DNA from: Elmis aenea | Lineage: Eukaryota > Arthropoda > Insecta > Coleoptera > Elmidae | Direction: 5' to 3' | NCBI GenBank assembly: GCA_947652605.1 | Contig: OX393579.1 | Span: forward strand, 24,139,674 to 24,203,673 | Length of the DNA: 64,000 nucleotides | Shown here: piece by piece, positions 34,443-46,090 of the stretch | How the letters are laid out: the number at the start of each line of letters is the position of its first letter | Numbering within the stretch: position 1 is the stretch's first letter | Translations under genes and position numbers: made by a program | The notes under the pieces: generated by a model | The model's input: only the letters and a program-made list of their open reading frames with translations | What the model was told of the DNA's origin: nothing | Database searches by the model: none

Positions 34443-34522
34443 AGTTACGACATGGACTTGCTACATAGGCACAATTTGCTTTTTTATGAAGTTATACATC
34501 TTGTACGTCCAGTTAAACTCGG
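34443..34522 (+). other. Candidate 80-bp internal exon of a host gene
   Basis: A pyrimidine-rich acceptor (tttattttgttacag) ends at 34442 and a near-perfect donor (cgg/gtaagt) begins at 34523. The 80 bases between are more GC-balanced than the flanks. Two of three plus-strand frames are open: one reads SYDMDLLHRHNLLFYEVIHL then VRPVKLG, the other ends in MKLYILYVQLNSG. It could also be 5' untranslated, with either ATG serving as start. No family recognised. It lies 6.1 kb downstream of the candidate first exon. Confidence 0.45.
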
Positions 34523-35064
34523 GTAAGTAAAAACGTATGTTTTACATTTGTATCGCGAAATTAAAAATTTAGAAGGAGTATACTTGACAATATTTAAGAC
34601 ATAAATCTCTGTTTAAGTCTCTTTAAATAGTCTTACAATATACCGAATATTTTTTGCCACGTATGAACTTGAAACTGATCGAAGTAAATGAGTTTTACAT
34701 ACAGAATATCAGGGGGATAGTCAGCCAGTCCGTCTATGTTTGAATTTAATTAAAACCACTCATGGCTATCCATTACTTGGCCACGTGTCCTCAAAAATAT
34801 TTTACTGCATTCAGAAGGTGGTAATATTTGACACTTATAAAATGTAATATACAAAATAACTGTTAAAGACTAGTAAAATAGAACATTTTGTGATGTTTTT
34901 ATAGAATATTTGTTTGCAAGATCACTGAAAGAAACAACATAGTATCTACAATTTATTGATTCATTTTAATAATGGAGTATAAATATAAAACCTTTTATTC
35001 ATTTTAATGCCATTACTCAGTCTGTTTCTATGAGTAATTTGCTTTTTTTTTCAACTTAAATAAT

Positions 35065-35150
35065 CATTGAGGCGAGATCCAGTTAAATATCCACCCAGGT
35101 CCCTAGACCTTGATTTTTCCTTGTGGGGTTATGTGAAGTCTTACAAAGGA
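35065..35150 (+). pseudogene. Tc1/mariner-type transposase scrap
   Basis: Plus strand gives YPPRSLDLDFSLWGYVKSY, which matches the signature W/Y-P-P/A-R-S-P-D-L-T-P-L-D-F-F-L-W-G around the second catalytic aspartate of mariner-type DDE transposases. Here P became L, and the T-P-L after DL is lost, so the catalytic neighbourhood is damaged. No terminal repeats were found around it. Confidence 0.7.
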
Positions 35151-35252
35151 TTCAAAGGTCATGTAGTCAGGACGTTCCAAAGTAGTACTTGACGATCAAA
35201 GGCCATCAATTTGATCATTTGTTGAAGTTTCGGGTATTTATAGTATATTATT

Positions 35253-35357
35253 ACATAACAAGTGTTGTAAAAAGCATATTACGCACCGCGCACCGAGCCC
35301 CGTAGCGGCGAGTGCGTATTTCCACGAGTGCGTAATTGCTTTACAACACTCGTGTTA
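35253..35357. repeat. Hairpin: acataacaagtgttgtaaa paired with its inverse
   Basis: acataacaagtgttgtaaaa…attacgcac at the left is mirrored by gtgcgtaatt…ttacaacactcgtgttatgt at the right, with a short CpG-rich centre (cgagccccgtagcggcgag). No coding sequence. It may be a MITE or the left part of a larger unit ending at the hairpin repeat D. Confidence 0.65.
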
Positions 35358-35454
35358 TGTAGCTTACTTTTTCTACGATCACATACTACGATTTTAACGG
35401 CTTTTTGACTAATATACACATGTAATTACGTTGTCTTGTCAATTTTGATGTAAA

Positions 35455-35635
35455 CCTACTTTGACATTTCCAGACAAAGTGTGCGTTTTGCTTACCGTGC
35501 GTTATAACTCACGTATACTAGGCATGCAGGAAGTGTTTGACGTGAGTCTACTTTGATCATTTCTAAAAAAAACGTGCTGTTTGCTTACCGTCCGTAAGGA
35601 CCCACTTACTATGCAGGCTGTACAGTAAGAGTCAT
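35455..35635 (+). repeat. Two imperfect ~90-bp tandem units
   Basis: cctactttgacatttc…gtgcgttttgcttaccgtgcg…actaggcatgcagg is followed by tctactttgatcatttc…gtgctgtttgcttaccgtccg…actatgcaggc. Diverged direct duplication; no open frame. Confidence 0.6.
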
Positions 35636-35655
35636 TTACATAAGTGGTCGTAGAA

Positions 35656-36084
35656 AATAGTTATTTATGTATCAAGGCCAAAAAGTGTAACTTTTTCGGC
35701 CGCGTCTGGTTTGGTGGCTGAGACGTAGTCGAGGCCAGCAAACAGGCAAGGCTGAAAAAGTACGTTTTGGGCCGAGGTGCATATTACATTTTTTGTTCGA
35801 TCGAATTAAAAACAATTTAAATTTTAAGTATTTTCTAAAAATATAGGTTAGAAACTACGTGACATTCTGTCACTGACAGATGACGGCGTATTCTTTTAGC
35901 TTTAATGCAAATTTACTTTTTCGTACGCCGTAGCGGTCGAAAAAGTTACTTTTTCGGCCGTTGCTAAGGGTAACGGCCGGAAAAGTACTTTTTAGGCCGT
36001 TGCTAAGGGTAACGCCGGTAATGCAGTACTTTATGGCTGCTAACGCGTCCGTCAAACAGCTTTCTTGTACGATCGCACAAAAAA
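35656..36084 (+). repeat. Hairpin-bearing repeat family, copy D
   Basis: Starts aatagttatttatgtatcaa, keeps the first hairpin (one arm changed to tttggtggc), and has a different centre from A/B (ttttagctttaatgcaaatt, as in copy C), so there are at least two subfamilies. Ends cgatcgcacaaaaaat. The overlapping short open frames at 35870-36257 are hairpin sequence. Confidence 0.85.
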
Positions 36085-37754
36085 TAAATTACATTGCTTA
36101 TTTTTCTATCGATCCAGATCGTTCGTTGATTTTGTTTCGTATAGCTTATAAAATTCAAACTTAGCTTTTTCACAGTAAACAAACTTTTAAAATGCGATAT
36201 ACAGAAAAACAAAGGCGGCACAGTCAGTTTGAAATAGAAAGTGTGCGTAGCTTCCACTTATTTTTATAAAAAAAAAAAACACCAATAATGCTAGTTTTTA
36301 TGGAACACTACACATACACATGGCAATTACATTTTTATAAAAAGAGTAAAATTTAAAGTACCCTGGTACAAATTTGTGCGAAATGTTTGTTTTAGTAAGT
36401 AAGTAATAAGTAGTTTTATATGACGTTTTTATTTTTGTAGCAGTATGATAAATTAATTGCATATATTTAACGTCATTAAGGCTAAGCATTTTATTAAACC
36501 CTTTTTTTTTAATTAACAATTAATTAAAGATGGTCATGACCTTGTGAATTTTAATTTACAGTTTTAACTTAGCTTGGTAACGTTTGCTTAGCGCGATAGT
36601 GTAATGGTTTCAAATTGAATTACCCAAGGCAATATTATATTTGGTTTCGTAGTTTGCAGTGTAATCACATTCTTAATTTAGCTTCTCACCTTACAAGGTT
36701 TTGACGTCTACAAAAATTATGTGTGTGCAAAGAAACTAATTTTGTCATACTAGAAATGTTGTTGTAGTAGTTGGCTTGTTCTTTTTATTTTAAATAGTTT
36801 TCGTGAAAGTCTACAAAATTTTACTTAAAGTAACCGTTGATCGTTTAAAATAAATTTAGTTTTACTTGTTTAGAAGGACAGCAAGATCGTTTATGGCGCC
36901 TAGATTTAATAATACGTAAATTTTCTCCTATTACATAAAAGTGCTATTAGTAAACGTGTTAAATAATTTATTTTTGAACCGTAGAAATTGTCGAAATACT
37001 TATATTTTTAGTACGAGTAAATCAATTCCATAACATTAACCGTAACTTACACCCGTCTAGTATTTTAAATGTCACAAAACAACACTTTTATAAACGAAAT
37101 TCAATATTATTGAAAAGAAACAGACGTTTAACTAAATAAGTCTAACACACTTTGGGATCTACTGCACTTTACAGGTATTAAAAAACCCTTGACCGCTATT
37201 GCAATTCACAGTTGTCGAGGCCAACTCCTTTACAGTTTGTTAGATGGTTGTTAGTATCTTATAATTTGAAGCAAATTACTATTATTGACTTAAATACGTA
37301 ATATATTACATTAGCAACTGGTTAATTCTAATAATGCAATCAGGGCGGGGCGTAGTTTAGAAAATATCATTTATTTCGTATGTTTCATATTTATTACAAT
37401 TTTTAAATCAGGCGTGATTAATTCAAAACCAACCTTAATGTCTTCAATCCGTTATTTTTTAAACTGTTCAATTTTAAACGACTATTTGTAGTTTAAATAA
37501 TGATTAGGATAGCCTACTTTCGTGATAACGATCAGCTGTAAGTCACCTTAACTCGTTTTATAAACGGCTGTTGTACTTTCGAAACTACAGTCGAACGCGG
37601 ATTAGTCGTGTTAATTGGGGGAAGTTTACATTCGAATAATTTGAGAACACAGTGTAAAAATATCTCTTATTATTGACTTAAGTAAAAGACAAAATTTATA
37701 AATAATCACTTTAAACTTGTTGGTTAAAGTAAGGTAACTATAGATAGATGATGT
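36085..37754. other. No gene or element seen
   Basis: AT-rich sequence, possible intron. The open frame 36298-36519 on the minus strand has no domain. Confidence 0.45.
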
Positions 37755-37767
37755 TTATTAGTTAGGT

Positions 37768-38040
37768 CAAAAGGTCAAATGTCACGTGTTTTTTCCGCTC
37801 GCGCGGAGACTGCTATAGGGGGGTTGACCCCCTCTTCAGTCGTTAGAGGTACAAGGATAATGGGTAGGGATGTGGATAGTCAAGGATGGGTAAGGATATG
37901 TGGAAGTACTGCCACAGCATTTGCCTTAACCATAGAGGAAACCACCTGAAACCTCTACAATGACAGTCGGCCCTGGGAATCGAACCCAGGACCTCCCGAT
38001 TACAAGTTAGGTTGTTTTACCAACCAGCCACCAAGCTCGG
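37768..38040 (-). mobile_element. Complete tRNA-derived SINE with 13-bp target-site duplication
   Basis: Read on the minus strand it starts ccgagcttggtggctggttg (A-box-like tggctggttgg) and carries a B-box, gggttcgattcccaggg, about 40 bases on: the internal RNA polymerase III promoter of a tRNA. A body unrelated to tRNA follows (tcaggtggtttcctctatgg, ccttgactatccacatccct), ending tttgaccttttg. Both flanks are ttattagttaggt (37755-37767, 38041-38053). SINEs are copied by the machinery of partner LINEs. It is not a functional tRNA gene. Confidence 0.88.
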
Positions 38041-38053
38041 TTATTAGTTAGGT

Positions 38054-39375
38054 ATCAAAAACAGAGGTAATACAATTCGCATTTAATAAAGCCTCCTTTT
38101 GGTTTAAAATAAAAGCGTGTACGTTTATTTTGCGTTAAAATGTTTTGAAAGTAATGTAGTTGGATCATTTTAAGCCGCTTTGTAAATGGATGTATTATTT
38201 CAGTGTGTAAAGTTTTCTTTAAGGCAAATTATATTACTTGTCCTGTTTTTGTAATCTTTTCATAACTAATATTTAAAAATCCTTAATGTTTATTATTTAT
38301 TGCAATTAAACGCATTTAAAAATATTCGTTTAATTTTCATGCATCTTGTACACTTCAAGCCAATACAATCTGCACAATCAAATCGGTAAACAAACATTTA
38401 TAGCACGGTTTATGTCTAAGAACGAGGAGATAGCACCTTATTTTTGATGTTCCTACATAACTAAAGTTTTTTTAGATCGTTCAAGTTGTTTATTGTTTAC
38501 AACCAAGCTGTTCAATTGCAGATTATGTTACATACATAGATATGGAATGTCGCATAAAATAACCTGGCGACTGACACGACTTTTATTTATTTGGCAAGGA
38601 TTGTGTTTAGGAAAAACGTCAATTGTTAAGGTTGTCGCTGTATTTTATGCCTTAACTTATTTTCTAATGATATTTAGTGCTTAAGACACTGCGAGTCGAG
38701 AGTTCCAAATTCCAATAGCAACAGTCGTGTACTATAAATCACTTTGTTTTTGCTATTCAGCAAAAAAATGTCACGTAAATTCTTAGTATTTAAACAAAAT
38801 TGTTTATGGTGCATAAAATACTGATACTTTTGTGTGTAGGTACATTAATGTGTGAAAGTTTTGAAACGGCATAGTTGGTGGTTTAGATATCACGAAAAGA
38901 AATGGTTATAGTTGACACTCAAAACATTTAGATGATTAATTCTTGAAACATGATGATTTCTCAACGTACCTACATATCGGATATTTTATTGAACATGCGT
39001 TAAATGCGTACTCACGTCTTAGCTAGGCGGTTTCTATGCGCATACCAAAATTAATATAGCCTGCTAAATTGCGGTGAATAAAATTATGTATATGTCAATT
39101 AAAGGATGGAGTGATCAACAGTATCTATTACGATGCAGTTTATTGACGATAGATTAAAAACTTCGTTTAATCTATTGGTTATCCTGTTATTAATCATTAT
39201 AGCTTATTTCATAGCTGCAAAGAAAATTTTTGAACATTGATTTAAGGCGCAATTTAAGAGCAAATGTATATTAACATACTTTCCAAGGGAGCTAGAATAT
39301 CTGCAATATACAAGATTTCTAGCTTTCAAATAAATGTATTAAAATCAATGTTGTGTGAATCTGAAAAGATCCTAG
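38054..39375. other. No gene or element seen
   Basis: AT-rich sequence; the frame 38493-38684 is without a recognisable domain. Confidence 0.45.
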
Positions 39376-39719
39376 AATAGTTATTTATGTATCAAGGCCA
39401 AAAAGTACGTTTTGGCCGAGGTTCATATTACATTTTTTGTGCGATCGAATTAAAAACAATTTAAATTTTTAGTAATTTTCAAAATTATAGGTTAGAAACT
39501 ACGTGACATTCTGTCACTGACAGATGACGGCGTATGTACTGCATTACCGGCCCTCTCCTTAGCAACGACTATAAAAGTTACTTTTTCGGCGGGTGCTAAG
39601 GGTAACGGCCTGAAAAGTAACTTTTACGGCCGTTGCTAAGGATAGGGCCGGTAATGCAGTACTTTATGGTTGCTAACGCGTCCGTCAAACAGCTGTTTCT
39701 AGTACGATCTCACAAAAAA
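39376..39719 (+). repeat. Hairpin-bearing repeat family, copy E (first hairpin cleanly missing)
   Basis: Like copies A/B, but ggccaaaaagt passes directly to acgttttggcc. The ~85 bases holding the first hairpin are gone, with the deletion edges in the aaaaagt direct repeat. The second palindrome (39537-39662) is kept. Ends gatctcacaaaaaa. Confidence 0.88.
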
Positions 39720-42700
39720 ACCTTTATTTTGATTCTTTAAACTATTTTGTGCTAAGACTGAAATTTTACTTTAAAAACTATTCAAGCGATACAATTTGAA
39801 TTTTTCGATGGATCAACCAGATTAGAAAAACACTTAATTAATTACGTCGTAGTGAATCAATTTTTTATTCGCTAAAAATTTGTTCCAAGTTTTAACTAGG
39901 TATAACGATAACATTTGTAAGAGATTTGTTAATTACACGTTACAAAGATACTCGGCACTTTTTAACGAACATAACATAATTTGCTTGTAAGTAATAGATA
40001 CATTTAAAAATCAGTTAAGAGGGTGTAAGTTTATAACTATAGTTTTAATTTTTTATGCTTACAGCACCCTTTAAATAGTCAATTTTTGATGTACATCGGA
40101 ATTAAGAGAGAATATGTAAACAGTTCATAATAATGACCCAAATTTTACCTACCTATAATCGAATACGATAAACGATAATATTAAAGCGGCAAATATGATA
40201 TAAAACTGTTTTAAAAATATTAAATGAAGATGTGTCAATTAATGGTTAAGAACTATTAAATCAAACTAAGGAAGTTAACAAATTTTTAGTAAATTTTACT
40301 AGAATATGTTAAGTGGTTGACGTTTTTCATGTGATTACTTTGTGCCTCATAAAAACACCGCTAAAGGTATATTTTTAAATTCCTTTTTATAATTTATTTA
40401 GCATAAAATAAACATAATTCTGATTAATACCTAATATATTTAGCGTTTGATTTTTTGTGATTTCTTGCATTAAACCAGTAACTAAGAAATATTAATATGA
40501 TGATAATCTTGAAGGACCACGTGAATATATTAACATCTTCCAATCATGATAATTGTATCATGTTTTATTGAACTTTTTTAGTATCTAGTGCATGTTTAAA
40601 TTGGACTTACGATTTTGCTTTATCGTTAAAATATGCATTAAAAAAGTTGCTCAAGTTTGTTTTTGTTGTTAATTAAGAGAGTTATCGTTCGTGGATATAT
40701 TTTTTGCAATCAGCAATCAGGCTCGTTTCGAGCAGGTGGATGAACTGTAACGATCTTACGTAAATTTTAGCCAATAGATTTAGCTAATAGGTCGATGTTG
40801 GCAAGTATTGGAATTACTAGTGAAATTTATCCACTAAACTTTGTATATCAATGTAACGAATGTTAGTAACGAGTAACACGACTGTAATAAAGTGTGTATT
40901 TTATTGGCGTGGCTCGAATATCATTAAGTCCAGTAAGGTGAATTTGTCTCGAAACCTGTTGGGTAAGCAATCCTTACGTAAACCGCCGATAATTTATACC
41001 GTCTTGGAGAAACGTTAAGACTTGCTCTTGGATTTGAAAACAAATGTATAGACAAATGTTCGTCTGACGTGCTTTTATTTACTCCATTGTAATCGTATGT
41101 GGGATTAGATAAGCAAAGTATCCGAACATTATAATAAACTAACTTTAATTTTCTTTATGTAGTTACGGTTTCGTCACGAATAACGAATGCTGTCTGTGAC
41201 AATTTATTGTCACTTAATTTATGTATAGAAGTCGAATACCAATGATCAGTGGCGTAGATTTATAATCTAGTAAAATCTCGTACGACATGCGAGTATTAAT
41301 CATTTTATAAAACAAGTGAATACGGCGACTTGATCGCTTATCCATCGTTATCGTTGAAAACGGGTTGAATATAAATAGGCATATCAAAGCTGTTCGATTT
41401 TGTGCTTTTAATGGGCAAGTTATTTATAATTTCAGATTTGCATAATTGACTTTGAAATTGCTCGTATGCAACTCAAGGCTTGATTTTATGCATGTAGTTA
41501 ATATAAAGATATCAACTGCAATTTAGTTGTAAAATGTATTCGTTTTTTAGTTTTTGATAGTTTTCAGTAACGGCTATGGTTTCTATTTCATTTTAATATA
41601 TGCATCCATGATCCCTTCACTTGTTTGTGCTCTCATTTTAACTAAATGTCAGCTGCAGATAGACCTAGATGCGATAATAAATTTAAGATTATGTCCTCAA
41701 GGTGCACATGTCTAGCTATAAATTATTTAGCTACCAGTGTTGTGGACAGTCAGCGAATGTTAATAAAATTACAAGTCTCTGAAGGTTAATACATATAAAA
41801 TACTCTGTGTACTCTGCACTCGGCTGCAGGCGTTTACTTGTTTAGTTTGATCACTTTCATTTAGTTGGCCGAGCTGATGCCTGCCTTGCAGTCTTTTTTT
41901 AAACAAACGAAGTCTCGATAATCTTGGCAAACTGCGTTTTATCTGGAAGGTTACCGAATGCGTCGATTCTCTCCTGTATGCAAGAAAATAGGAACATCGC
42001 TGGAGGACTGTTCACATCTTACCGGGCAGCATTAGATTACATTAGATATTTCTAATACTGTCAGGTAAAGATGTCGTCCGGACTCCCAACACATCACTAA
42101 TGAACGGCTCAGAAAGGAACAATTGAATACGACCGACAGAAGTTAAAATTTTCATACTCTAGAGCGAATTCCTTTTTAACAAGGCCGAGTTATAAAACTA
42201 AGCACAGTTTCATGTGATAAATCAGTTATGGCGAACAGGTCGATCAATTTTCAGTCGATCGCTGCAATTTGTAAAGCGAGATACACGTAAATCAAAGTAA
42301 ATGCTTCTTTTTTTTTAACGTAAAACAGTGTAAAGTCTTTGAAAGTAAGTTAGTGGTTCCGAAGAGAAAAGCAAAAAATGAGACTTCGTTGAAAAACGAA
42401 AAACACCTGGGATTACAAGAAATTTAATAACTTTTTTTTTTCATGTCCCTTTTTTGTCTTAAAGTGTAGTCAAAGAATGGGCGCGTCTGTTATTGTGTGA
42501 ATAGTGCACTTTCTTTTGTTTTTATTATTTTTACAGCCGCCCGACAATGATGCCTAAAAATGGTGATTTTTGCGGTCGCGTTGGCCATGGAACTGCTAAA
42601 AAAACTCCTTTGGTTTTCGATGCGCGTATGCTTTGCTAATAAAACTGTAAAGTTTTTGAAAATCGGTTCCGGTGCAAAACGCAACAAAATACCTTTGTAA

Positions 42701-44009
42701 AAGCGGGTTTTCCTTGTACGTCTTTAAAAAAATCGAGCAATTTTGGGTGGCTCGCGACTAACATTCTCCAAAAAAAAAGGCGATCGCGACAATAAACTAG
42801 TTTGCTCCCCCCTGCGATAAATAAATGTAGGACCTAAAAGTTGTGACCATCTTTCTTTCAAGTTCATAACTCGTTAGTTATGCGCGTTATAAGTATTCCT
42901 CACTTCCATGAAACAAGAGGCAAACAGCTCGCTATTTGTAGTAACTGCAAATAATTTGCATTTAAAAAGCGCCGGTTGGAAGTGAGAAACACGAAAAAAT
43001 AATTAATGATTGGACGTAATTATATAAATGATTGTCAAAGGGAAGTGCGTAGCGGTACTTAAATGAGATAAAGGTGCGTCCAAGTAAAACCCGTTTCGTT
43101 TCGTTAAGTATAGGGGAATGTTGTATCTGAAGCAGTTAAAAGGGTTTTTGTTAAAAAGCGTAAACAAGCTTTTAACTAATCGATTAAGTTTAAATAATTT
43201 TTTATGTAACGAAACTGCTAATGTTTATTATTATTAGTAAATAGAAGAACAACACATGGAATAAGCTCCATGCTTCGTTCATACTTGAATTAGGTGTTAA
43301 CTGTACCGCTTGTCTTATAGGTAGGTGTTATTTATGTTGTTTTAAGAATATATGACGGCTTAAGTATCATAGTACGATCTGTATAAACCCACCATTATGC
43401 ATCTGCCTGTGAAAATGTGGGTGTTTTTGTTTCAATTTGACGCACTGTTTGCATCGTTTACCATCTTGTAATGCACAGAGACATCGTATTTTTTACCACT
43501 CATATGTAATGCAAATTTATAAACTATTGCAGAGGAAATGACGTCAGACTGTCGTTTGTTTAAATAGCTGTATTACGCGTTTATTTCAAAAATGCAGTTG
43601 ATAAACTAAATCGCCTCAAGTTTTAAAGGTTTTAAGGTTATAAACTATTAAAATGTTATTGTTATTTATTTAAGTTTTGCGTTAAACAACTGTTTTGAAG
43701 TTACCTTGTTTTTACGTCAATATCTCTGTTAATTTTTTAAATATTTATTTGTTAAAACTGTAATTATTTGAGTATACATGTATCGTACAATCCCGAGTAT
43801 TATACGCATGCTTAATTTAGTCCAACGTTTCTGAGAAAATACAAATTCGTGTATAAACGCGCTATAACTTTTTTGTTTCATAAAAAACTGAAAATCAAGC
43901 TTAATATGAAAACAGATAGAAGACGAAAAGTGGGAAATGCGTTTTGGTGATGTTCGACACATAAGAAAACACAATGCCCATTCAATGTCGGGCTATTTTC
44001 ATTATCAAA
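39720..44009. other. Repeat-poor stretch, no gene seen
   Basis: No element with matching duplications. A single cagtggcgtagatttataat at 41250 resembles a hAT end without partner. At 42420-42850 the base composition is more balanced. There, an acceptor-like tttttattatttttacag (ends 42537) precedes a 29-codon frame MPKNGDFCGRVGHGTAKKTP… (from 42553), which I cannot assign. The whole could be intron or intergenic. Confidence 0.35.
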
Positions 44010-44150
44010 TTTGAAATAAACTTGACAGATTTTCCAATGCAGGTTATATTCAACAGCAAAAATTACATTTTTTAGAGATAATTATCACCCGAGTTTTAGC
44101 GGCTAAAGATGAGTAAGGATTGTGCGTATTATACACGAGATTTTACGGTA
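44010..44150 (+). mobile_element. Tigger/pogo-like right end fragment
   Basis: Shares aaacttgacagatttt-caatg and gttttagc-ggc-aaa-at-agtaa blocks with 47530-47680 in reverse. Ends gtgcgtattatacacgagat then tttacggta, the terminal style of Tigger/pogo MITEs (TA target). The left part is absent. Confidence 0.6.
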
Positions 44151-44332
44151 TTTGTGTCACTTGCTGTAGCTATACCTATATTGTGTTGTTACCGATCGAG
44201 ATGGGTTCTATTTCTACCATTTTCTTATTACTTTGCTTTGATTGCCATTTTTTTAACGGACTGTTTGTACTGTTTTTTAATATATAAAAAATAAACAATC
44301 AACAGGCGTGTTATTTTCTTCATAATTCTTAA

Positions 44333-44883
44333 GACTGTTTTATACTATACTATTTTTTCGTTTAAGAAAATCGTATACGATTTTTGATACAAAAACTTCG
44401 TTCAAGAATTTAGCATGGAAAATATCGACCTTTTACATTGTATTATATTTTGGTACGAAAATCCCAATATATTTGGTTACTTTTTAGTAACTTTATCCAT
44501 ATTTTGTTGGCACCTTGAGTAACCATGTCAAATGTTCAACTTGATCACAACAGAAAGCGAATCATTTTCAAATTTAACGTATAATTAACGCTTGTCCCAT
44601 TCTACATATTTATTCCTACAAAATAAATTGTGAGGGATTAACGGTAATAAGTAGTATTTAACATCATTTGATTGTGTCAGTTAACCTAACCCACAAATTA
44701 CATGCGGTCAGATACAGTAACAGTAGAATACGCATGCGCGCATGCTAAAATTGGACGCATATAGGGACGGTAGTAATTTCGTACGAATTTTTCGTTCAAG
44801 ATTTTTAATTTCTGATTGACACCGTACTAGAAAATCGTATACGATTTTCTTAAACGAAAAAATAGTGTAGTATAAAACAGACT
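44333..44883. mobile_element. 551-bp MITE at a TTAA target
   Basis: Inverted ends gactgttttatactatacta and agtctgttttatactacact continue through ttttttcgtttaagaaaatc and gtatacgatttt, about 50 bp in all. TTAA flanks both sides (44329-44332, 44884-44887), as for piggyBac or Kolobok. An inner alternating run gcatgcgcgcatgc lies at 44733. No transposase. Confidence 0.75.
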
Positions 44884-45305
44884 TTAAACACCTTTTAAAT
44901 ATTTTTTTAAACCTAGAATCTATAGCTGCAGCGCAATTTTTTTGGTGCTACCAAATTCGTTTATCTTACTTCAATAAGAAGATTTTTGTTGTCGGCGACC
45001 ATGGTGAATATGATTATTGCGGACCACTCATTACCATGTTAAGAACAGAATAGTGCAATGATATGTCAGCTAACAAACACGAATTAAACTAATGTATTCT
45101 TATGTGGGTATATTGATACTTTATATGGACCGACAATAATAAACTATCACTTCTAACAATTCAACGTTATATTAACCTTATTTGTACTTAAATTGTATCG
45201 TCGCCTTACGTGTAAATAAGTAAGTTTTAAGCTAAGCAACATTTTGTTTAGCTATTTTTTGCAACAAACCTGCAAATTTGAAGTAGATTCAGTAGTAGTT
45301 ATTTT

Positions 45306-45672
45306 CAGGGGTTTGTAGCTGTCCAAATTTTTAATTGCTCCGCTCCGGCATCAACAAGACTGCTCCAGTTTCGTCCTAGCTCCGCTCCATGCTCCAAATG
45401 TTGATAAAATGTGTAAAATAAGTTTTTTAATTGAACAATTTGTTTTTAAAAACAAAGTTTTACTTTTATTGGATAAGTGTATGTAAGTGGGCCAAAACTT
45501 GCAATATTTGACGCTAACAAACAAGTGAAGTTAAATAAATGTTTCTGAAAATAAATTATTGATCTTTAAACGATAAACTAGTTTTTTAAATTAATTTATT
45601 TTTAAATTTTACGTAATAAACTGGAGCCGTGGAGCTACGGGCAAAAACCCATTGCTCCGCTCCAAGCCCCTG
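45306..45672. mobile_element. 367-bp hAT-like MITE with perfect 8-bp duplication
   Basis: Left end caggggtttgtagctgtcca, right end gctccaagcccctg. Repeated subterminal gctccgctcc / ggagc boxes occur at both sides. Flanks gttatttt at 45298-45305 and 45673-45680. Confidence 0.9.
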
Positions 45673-45689
45673 GTTATTTTAGTAAAAAA

Positions 45690-45930
45690 TACTTAAATAT
45701 TGCGAAAAATATCGGGAGGTAATTTCTTATCGAAAATTAAGGGGAAGCTTATATATTATTTGTTTTCCTTAAACGTCTCCTTTCGGAGTTACACCCCCTC
45801 AAATTTGGATAAATGTAGGAGATTGATATTTGGTAGATGTTTTGTACTTGTTAAAAGGTTTCCCATAGTTATATTTTTAATCATCTCCCACCCTCACAAG
45901 GGGCTGAAAAGTGCGACCCCTCTTGTTTTT
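45690..45930 (+). repeat. Copy of a CAGGGTG-type repeat shared with 55495-55760
   Basis: Shared blocks: aaatattgcgaaaaa-atcggg, ttatcgaaaattaagg, ggagttacaccccc, tcaaatttggat, aaaaggtttcccatagt, ttaatcatctccca. The hAT MITE at 45306 has inserted near its left end. No coding sequence recognised, although 45700-45972 is open by chance. Confidence 0.7.
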
Positions 45931-46029
45931 TTGTTTTTTTTAATCAGAATTTTTTGGAGGCTTGAAATTTAGCAATTTAATAATTTTTTTTAGAAATCTT
46001 AATTTATTTAAAAACTTTATATTCTTTAA

Positions 46030-46090
46030 GTTTTCCTGCAAAATTATATCGATATTTATCGATAGATCGATATATCGCCCACCCCTAGTG
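46030..46090. mobile_element. hAT-like solo end with atcgata boxes
   Basis: Read in reverse, cactaggggtgggcgatata followed by tcgatctatcgataaatatcg is a familiar hAT terminus style with palindromic subterminal boxes. No partner end found. Confidence 0.4.

Noticed and set aside
35870..36257. Overlapping open frames on both strands
   Set aside because: They follow the palindromic hairpin repeat (copy D) and are not conserved in copies A, B, C or E.
37768..38040. A functional tRNA gene on the minus strand
   Set aside because: A and B boxes are present but the acceptor stem does not close and a SINE body and tail follow, with a 13-bp duplication around the whole.
41250..41290. hAT element starting cagtggcgtagatttata
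   Set aside because: No inverted partner end or duplication found nearby; a solo end by chance or old decay.
42490..42700. Gene in the 42.5-kb region (65-codon minus frame and 29-codon plus frame)
   Set aside because: No recognisable domain and only a single acceptor-like signal; noted in the stretch description instead.
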